The notes beneath the pieces were generated by a model. That model was given only the letters and a program-made list of their open reading frames with translations, did no database searches and was not told where the DNA came from. Made by a program: the position numbers and the translations under genes. DNA of 10,491 nt, from contig JASHQT010000143.1 of assembly GCA_030039005.1 (NCBI GenBank), positions 1 to 10,491 of the forward strand, read 5' to 3'. Each line of letters opens with the position of its first letter. Within the stretch, counting starts at the first letter, position 1. This DNA is from Bryobacteraceae bacterium (GTDB lineage: Bacteria; Acidobacteriota; Terriglobia; Bryobacterales; Bryobacteraceae). Positions 6,456-10,491 of the stretch are shown here, piece after piece.

Positions 6456-7780
6456 GCGCGTGCGCCACTCCTGAAAAAGATGGGCCAGGCCGCGACGGCC
6501 AGAAGCAGCGCGCCGCCCACCACTTTGAGCTCGAAGATCCACACTGAGGCGATTCCCGGCGGCGGGACTGCTGAAAGAACGATCGCCAGCAGCGTGATCG
6601 AAAGACCCGCGGCGCCCGAGATGCGCTGCCCGAACTTGAAGCCGCTCGCAAAGATGTAGACGAACGGTAGGAACGTCGCGATCACGGTCAGATCGACTAA
6701 GATCTGGTACGCCGCGCGCAAGCTCTCGCCCAACTGCATCAGAAGCAATAACACGCTCGAAAGAACCCCTTGCATCAGGATGGAAACATACGGGGTACCC
6801 CAGCGGGGATGCAGTTTCGCGAACGCCGGCGGAAAATAGCGATCGATGCCGAGCGCGAAAGGCAGGCGCGTGTTTCCGGCGACGAAAGCGGTCAGTTGTC
6901 CCAGCATGCTCGCGACGATGAGCAGCGCGAAGGCCGGCGAGAGCCAGGCGGCTCCGAAGCGGAAGCCCGCCAATTCGCCCGCCTGTGCAAGCCCGGTGAG
7001 CGGGCTGATCTTTTCTGGAGCAAACAACGCGAGCAGCGCCGCGGTGCCTGCCATGTAAAAGGCGGCCGACCCCAGGCCGCTGGTCCAGGCCGCGCGCGGG
7101 ATGACACTGCGGGTATCGTAAATCTCGCTGCCTAAAATCGGCGCGACTTCCAGGCCGACAAACGCGAAGGCGATTTGCGACCAGAAATTCAAGCTGTCGA
7201 AGGTGAGCCTGGGGATCAGGTGAAAGCGCGTGGCCAGTCCGTAGCGCGAGGCGATCGCAATGCCGAAGACAACCAGCAGCGCGGCGATCGCGTAACTCGC
7301 GAAGGCGCCCAACGTGGTGGCCCATTTGCCCGTGCGCATTCCGATCAGGTTCAGAAGAAACGCGATCCACAGCGCCGCAAGCGTGGCCGGAATGCCGTAA
7401 CGTGCGTCTTCGGAGTAGCGGATGCCGGCCGGTCCGAACATGTAACTGGCTACCGCGACGCCGGCCAGCAGCAGTGTGGGGAAATAGCAGATGTTGCTGA
7501 TGAAGTACAACCAGGCACACAGGAAGCCGTGCCACTCGCCGAACGCGCGCTTAGTCCAGACGTAGAGGCCGCCTTCTTCGGGAAATTTCCGCGTCATGGC
7601 GGAAACCACCAGCGCAGAAGGCAGGAAGAACGCCAGCGCGGCGATGAGCCACAGCGCCAGGGATTCGGGTCCGGCGTGCGCCGCGGCGGCCAGCCAACGG
7701 ACACCCACGACGGCCGAGATATTGAACAGCACCACGTCGAAGAGGCGCAGCTCGCGCCGCAGCGCGGGTTGGGTAGCCAT
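6452..7780 (-). CDS. APC-superfamily amino acid permease, glutamate:GABA antiporter-like
   Basis: A membrane protein of 442 residues (ATG 7780; a GTG one codon earlier is possible) with about 12 hydrophobic segments, as usual for LeuT-fold amino acid/polyamine transporters. The first segment reads FNISAVVGVRWLAAAAHAGP, which is closer to the GadC-like glutamate:GABA antiporter group than to the G-x-G-x-I motif of other APC transporters. The sixth carries the APC pattern FVGLEVAPILGSEIYDTRSV then IPRA. The protein ends a few residues after the last hydrophobic segment (WPIFFRSGARA), so it lacks the long C-terminal plug that gates E. coli GadC by pH. The substrate cannot be read from sequence. 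It is the first gene of a three-gene minus-strand set with folC and the Tudor-like gene. A glutamate substrate would suit a folylpolyglutamate synthase neighbour, but this is speculation. No clear Shine-Dalgarno is visible. Confidence 0.88.
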   Translation of the reverse strand: MATQPALRRELRLFDVVLFNISAVVGVRWLAAAAHAGPESLALWLIAALAFFLPSALVVSAMTRKFPEEGGLYVWTKRAFGEWHGFLCAWLYFISNICYFPTLLLAGVAVASYMFGPAGIRYSEDARYGIPATLAALWIAFLLNLIGMRTGKWATTLGAFASYAIAALLVVFGIAIASRYGLATRFHLIPRLTFDSLNFWSQIAFAFVGLEVAPILGSEIYDTRSVIPRAAWTSGLGSAAFYMAGTAALLALFAPEKISPLTGLAQAGELAGFRFGAAWLSPAFALLIVASMLGQLTAFVAGNTRLPFALGIDRYFPPAFAKLHPRWGTPYVSILMQGVLSSVLLLLMQLGESLRAAYQILVDLTVIATFLPFVYIFASGFKFGQRISGAAGLSITLLAIVLSAVPPPGIASVWIFELKVVGGALLLAVAAWPIFFRSGARA

Positions 7781-7819
7781 CACAAATAGTCAGCGTACAC
7801 TATGAAGTAAGGGCGGCCC
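7781..7819. promoter_or_regulatory. 39-bp divergent intergenic region between permease and Uma2 genes
   Basis: Both flanking genes start outward from this very short gap, so their promoters must overlap each other or extend into the coding regions. On the plus strand TACACT (7796-7801) is a possible -10 for the Uma2 gene without a good -35. On the minus strand GACTAT (7791-7786) lies five bases before the permease ATG, a spacing that would fit a leaderless transcript. Both assignments are weak. Confidence 0.35.
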
Positions 7820-8359
7820 ATGGCGACGACACTAACCTACGAGGAGTGGCTGCGGCTCCCCGAGGTGGAAGGGATCGAGGAAACCGTCAACGGCGAAATT
7901 CGGAAGACTCCGCCGTACAAACTTCCGCATGCCTTTGTCGTCGACGATATCGCAGGTCTTTTAAGGGAAAAGGTGGAACGCGGGGTCATTCAGGTCTACA
8001 CCAGTGTTTTCGGTTTGGTCATTCGCCGCGATCCGGTGACGGTACGTGTCCCGGACCTTGCCGTTTTCGTTCGTGAGAACATCATCGAGCGGGATGGCTA
8101 CATCCACTCCGCTCCCGAGCTGATCGTCGAAGTGCTCTCGCCGGGTAACACGCGAGCCGAACGGGAAGAAAAGCTCGCCGATTACGCCAGCCTCGGCGTA
8201 CCCGAAGTCTGGGTGGTTTCGCCGGAAGCGCAGACGGTGGAGGGACTGACACTGCAAGACGGGCGGCTCGTCACTACTTCATTGCTTCGCGCCGGCGAAC
8301 TAACGCCCAGGCAGTTCCCCGACGCGCGAATCGATATAGCGGCCATCTGGCCCAAATAG
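7820..8359 (+). CDS. Uma2-family (DUF820) putative restriction-like endonuclease
   Basis: A 179-residue protein, full length for the Uma2/DUF820 family (PD-(D/E)xK nuclease fold). The start region LTYEEWLRLPE is typical. Core motifs: VRVPDLAVF with D79, ELIVEVLSPGNT with E104, and EEKLADYASLGVPEVWVVSP with K118. Together these match the family's candidate metal and catalytic residues, so the domain looks intact. The biological role of the family is poorly known. It is common as many scattered copies in cyanobacteria, Acidobacteriota and other bacteria, and links to mobile elements have been suggested. I see no inverted repeats, methyltransferase or antitoxin beside it. It stands alone, divergent from the permease. 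The Shine-Dalgarno is probably AAGG (7809-7812), 7 nt before the ATG. The opposing OmpA-like gene converges on it with a terminator in between. Confidence 0.9.
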   Translation: MATTLTYEEWLRLPEVEGIEETVNGEIRKTPPYKLPHAFVVDDIAGLLREKVERGVIQVYTSVFGLVIRRDPVTVRVPDLAVFVRENIIERDGYIHSAPELIVEVLSPGNTRAEREEKLADYASLGVPEVWVVSPEAQTVEGLTLQDGRLVTTSLLRAGELTPRQFPDARIDIAAIWPK

Positions 8360-8370
8360 CTCTATCCCAC

Positions 8371-8408
8371 AACAAGAAAAGCGCCGGATGCTCGAAAGCA
8401 CCCGGCGC
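8371..8408 (-). terminator. Intrinsic terminator of the OmpA-like gene
   Basis: GCGCCGGATGCT (8381-8392) pairs with AGCACCCGGCGC (8397-8408) around a CGAA loop. In the minus-strand RNA the only non-Watson-Crick position is a G-U pair, so the 12-bp stem is continuous. In plus-strand RNA it is an A-C mismatch. The minus strand then reads TTTTCTTGTT (8380-8371). Both facts show it serves the minus-strand gene ending at 8449, though it may also slow transcription from the Uma2 gene. Confidence 0.88.
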
Positions 8409-8448
8409 CGATCTTACTCGCAAATCGCGACTGCCTGCTCCTAACTTC

Positions 8449-10317
8449 CTACTTGGGGCAACCGAGGTTCTTCAGCTCGGGTTCGGGCAGTTCAGACGGG
8501 TTGTGCGCGCTGGCCGGCGGAGCCAGGCCTCTGGGAACCAGCCAGATCTCGACCCGGCGGTTCTTGGCAGCGTCCGTATTCTCGACCGCCTGACCTCTGC
8601 GCTCTTTCGGCGCTTCGGTGGAAATCGCGCAGGAGGTCGGCAACAAGGGCGATTCCTGCGTCGCGCCCACCCAGCTTCCCTTGATGCGGGACGGGTCAAG
8701 CGAGCTGCAGGTGCCGCTGCCGCCGCTGAGCACGGCCGCGGTGTTCATCACCCGCTGGCGATCCAGGTTGCGATTCCGGCGCGACCTGGGGCCGGTGGGC
8801 GCTTCGCTGGAATCGATATGGCCCACCAGCACGACATCGTAGTTCGGATTGGCGGTGAGCTGCGGGTATAGCTGCTCGATGATCACGCGCTTGCCGCAAT
8901 TGTTCACGCGCGCGCTGTTCTCCGGGAACAGAATATCGCCGAAATGCCGCGCTTCGGCGCCCAGGTTCACGGTGATGTTGGCGGTGGCGCTGGCCGTTCC
9001 GCCCTTGGCGTCGGTCACCGTGGCGGTCACGGTCACCTGTTTGGACTGCGGACGGCTGCGGTCGGCCTCGTTGAAGGAAACCGAACTCGAATTGAATTCA
9101 GCTTCCGGACCCGAGCCCGTCACCGTGCCTTCGGAAGCGGCCCAACTGATGGTTAGGTTGCCGCTGCATTGCGAACCCATCGCGCTCGCGCGCAACATTG
9201 CCATCTGGCCCTGATCGAGCTCGGTGGGATTGGCCGCTACGCTGATGGTCGGCTGTGAGTACATATTGACGTGGATGGTTACGGGCATCACGTCGGCGCC
9301 GCGCGAGGCATTGGTCGAGTCGGCGACATGCAGGCCGATCCGGACATCGCCCGACGAGCTCGGCATGTAAGTGTAGGAAGCTCCGCTGCCGATCGCGCTT
9401 CCGTTGGCAGTCCACTGGTACGTCAATTGGTGGCCTTCGGGATCGGAAGCATTCGAGCTCAGCGTCACCGCGTCGCCCGGGCAAACCGTGGCCGGGCTGG
9501 CGTTGATGAGTCCCGGATTAATGGCTTGCGGCGCGGGCGGAGGCGGAGGAGGTGGAGGAGGAGGCGGCGGCGCGGGAGCTTCCCCGCGATGGCCGAGATA
9601 AAGTGTCAAGCCTCCGGTGGCCTGGATGCCGTTCAGGATCTTGCCGTTCGGAATATAGACACCTGTGGTGGTGGGAGGGCCGCTGGGCAGACCAAAGCGC
9701 GGGGCGATTCCGGCGAGGCCCCGGACTTCGAATCGCACCCCCATCCACTTGGACATCTGAAATTTGACTCCTCCGCCGTAGTTGCCTTGAAAGCGCTCGT
9801 CAGTGTTAAAACCGCCAAAACCCACGTCAGCGGGGAACTGCTGGGCCCATTTTCGAGCGTTCTTTCCCAGGACATCCCAGCTTCCGCCCGGTCCGGCAAA
9901 CACATAAGGCCGGACCCTGCGGTCGCGCGGAGTAAAATGCACAACCACATCGACGGCCGGCTGCAGAGTATGGATCGGGAACGGCGGCTGGAGGACGGCC
10001 CCATCCGTGGGATTCGACAGGAAATTGTACTTATTCCAGGAATACGAGTTGAATCTTTCCTCGATGCCCACGTAATTCCAGAAATTTTCCGTGACGACGC
10101 CGCCCAGGATGACGGCCGGCTGGATCCTGCCGCCCAAGCCCGCCGGAACCCGCTGGTAGTCGGAATACCCGGCGTAGATCGTTAGTTCAAAGAAGTTGTT
10201 GAAGTCGTCGTTACTGCTATTGTGGGCCGCGGCGTTTTGGGCTCGCGCTGGATGTGGAACGCCCAGTACGCCCAAAGCAGCCAGCGCCAGAACTGGATAC
10301 CTCCATACTGCTCGCAT
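8449..10317 (-). CDS. OmpA-family outer-membrane protein with poly-Pro linker and Ig/PKD-like domains
   Basis: A 622-residue envelope protein expected to anchor the outer membrane to peptidoglycan. ATG 10317 follows AGAGGAAGGTGA with a 6-nt gap, a strong Shine-Dalgarno. Residues 1-26 are a signal peptide ending ARA before Q27. Residues about 40-247 look like an OmpA-type beta-barrel (FFELTIYAGYSDY; VRPYVFAGPGGSW; GGGVKFQMSKWMGVRFEVRG). Residues 250-261 are twelve prolines. Residues about 265-350 form a PKD-like domain (DPEGHQLTYQW) and about 353-452 an Ig-like domain. Residues about 455-600 are an OmpA-C domain: ILFPENSARV, GHIDSSE with D502, NLDRQR with R522, and NRRVEI (586-591). D502 and R522 sit where the family binds the peptidoglycan stem peptide. 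The domain has an insertion before NRRVEI, and the protein has at least six cysteines that could form disulfides. A strong terminator follows. The gene upstream ends 21 nt before it. Confidence 0.9.
   Translation of the reverse strand: MRAVWRYPVLALAALGVLGVPHPARAQNAAAHNSSNDDFNNFFELTIYAGYSDYQRVPAGLGGRIQPAVILGGVVTENFWNYVGIEERFNSYSWNKYNFLSNPTDGAVLQPPFPIHTLQPAVDVVVHFTPRDRRVRPYVFAGPGGSWDVLGKNARKWAQQFPADVGFGGFNTDERFQGNYGGGVKFQMSKWMGVRFEVRGLAGIAPRFGLPSGPPTTTGVYIPNGKILNGIQATGGLTLYLGHRGEAPAPPPPPPPPPPPPAPQAINPGLINASPATVCPGDAVTLSSNASDPEGHQLTYQWTANGSAIGSGASYTYMPSSSGDVRIGLHVADSTNASRGADVMPVTIHVNMYSQPTISVAANPTELDQGQMAMLRASAMGSQCSGNLTISWAASEGTVTGSGPEAEFNSSSVSFNEADRSRPQSKQVTVTATVTDAKGGTASATANITVNLGAEARHFGDILFPENSARVNNCGKRVIIEQLYPQLTANPNYDVVLVGHIDSSEAPTGPRSRRNRNLDRQRVMNTAAVLSGGSGTCSSLDPSRIKGSWVGATQESPLLPTSCAISTEAPKERRGQAVENTDAAKNRRVEIWLVPRGLAPPASAHNPSELPEPELKNLGCPK
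9535..9570 (-). repeat. Poly-proline tract, 12 consecutive Pro codons
   Basis: Residues 250-261 of the OmpA-like protein are encoded by all four proline codons (CCG, CCT, CCA, CCC). The run joins the barrel to the first Ig/PKD-like domain and is flanked by APA and APQ. The opposite strand is a GGN-repeat rich in two-G runs. Confidence 0.9.
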
Positions 10318-10338
10318 GTTTTGTCACCTTCCTCTGAT

Positions 10339-10491
10339 TCATTTACTGCTTGGAATAACAGCGCGATCATCCCTGCGGGCCACGGTGGCCTGAGGGAGAT
10401 CGAAAACCAAAGCCCCCCGCGCGGCGCTGAGCGCGAAAATCCGCTGGGGAAGATCGGGTGCGAACCACAGCATTCGAATGGCGGCGCCTTC
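10339..10491 (-). CDS. Unidentified protein, C-terminal fragment
   Basis: An open frame enters from the right edge on the minus strand and ends at TGA 10341-10339, giving 50 residues that include IRMLWFAPDLPQRIFALSAA and end DRAVIPSSK. It is probably a real gene end. The frame is open to the edge, its composition looks protein-like, and its stop lies 21 nt before the OmpA-like start, with that gene's Shine-Dalgarno in the gap, as in an operon. I do not recognise the family. The short hydrophobic patches suggest beta-structure rather than membrane spans. If real, it is likely co-transcribed with the OmpA-like gene and could share its envelope role, which is only a guess by position. Confidence 0.55.
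   Translation of the reverse strand, partial: EGAAIRMLWFAPDLPQRIFALSAARGALVFDLPQATVARRDDRAVIPSSK

Noticed and set aside
6456..7535. In-frame upstream extension of folC through the permease region
   Set aside because: The extension reads the permease gene in the wrong frame and is Arg-rich without motifs. The canonical FolC N-terminus begins at GTG 6455.
9531..9576. G-quadruplex on the plus strand opposite the poly-proline tract
   Set aside because: Most G-runs here are only two long, and the composition follows directly from the proline codons. It is not evidence of a separate element.
9271..10185. Plus-strand 304-codon frame antisense to the OmpA-like gene
   Set aside because: Arg- and Gly-rich shadow of the recognised OmpA-like gene, partly created by the poly-proline tract read in reverse.

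Overview
The window is GC-rich bacterial chromosome with tightly packed genes on both strands. The best clue to its origin is the secreted protein at 234-2228. It carries the paired IPT/TIG-like module (TIGR03437 type) that is greatly expanded in Acidobacteriota of the Solibacter/Bryobacter group, plus a distinctive C-terminal region I associate with the same lineage. I therefore infer a Bryobacterales-like acidobacterium. This rests on recalled family patterns, not on a database search.

Layout, left to right. (1) 2-133 (+): the last 43 codons of an ABC-transporter ATPase. (2) 234-2228 (+): a large secreted IPT/TIG-type protein, closed by a strong intrinsic terminator at 2247-2292. (3) 2379-4882 (+): the classical rpsO-pnp pair (ribosomal protein S15 and PNPase), with a candidate extended -10 promoter before rpsO and two hairpins between the genes. 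(4) 4883-4953: a short convergent gap holding two small hairpins and a textbook G-quadruplex motif in the pnp 3' UTR. (5) 7780 down to 4954 (-): a three-gene set, APC-family permease, folC (GTGA overlap) and a 76-residue protein that looks like a free-standing PcrA/UvrD-type C-terminal Tudor-like domain. (6) 7820-8359 (+): an Uma2-family (DUF820) protein, divergent from the permease across only 39 bp. (7) 10317 down to 8449 (-): a large OmpA-family outer-membrane protein with beta-barrel, poly-proline linker, two Ig/PKD-like domains and an OmpA-C domain, ending at a strong terminator at 8371-8408. (8) 10491 down to 10339 (-): the 3' end of another gene, 21 nt upstream of the OmpA-like gene.

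Functionally, rpsO-pnp is translation and RNA-turnover housekeeping, folC is folate metabolism, and the two large secreted proteins belong to the cell envelope. I see no tRNA, rRNA, CRISPR array, insertion sequence or phage gene. The least ordinary elements are the free-standing Tudor-like protein beside folC, the G-quadruplex at the end of the PNPase transcript, the two-part structure of the secreted TIG protein, and the multi-domain OmpA. I did not find a clearly new multi-gene system.
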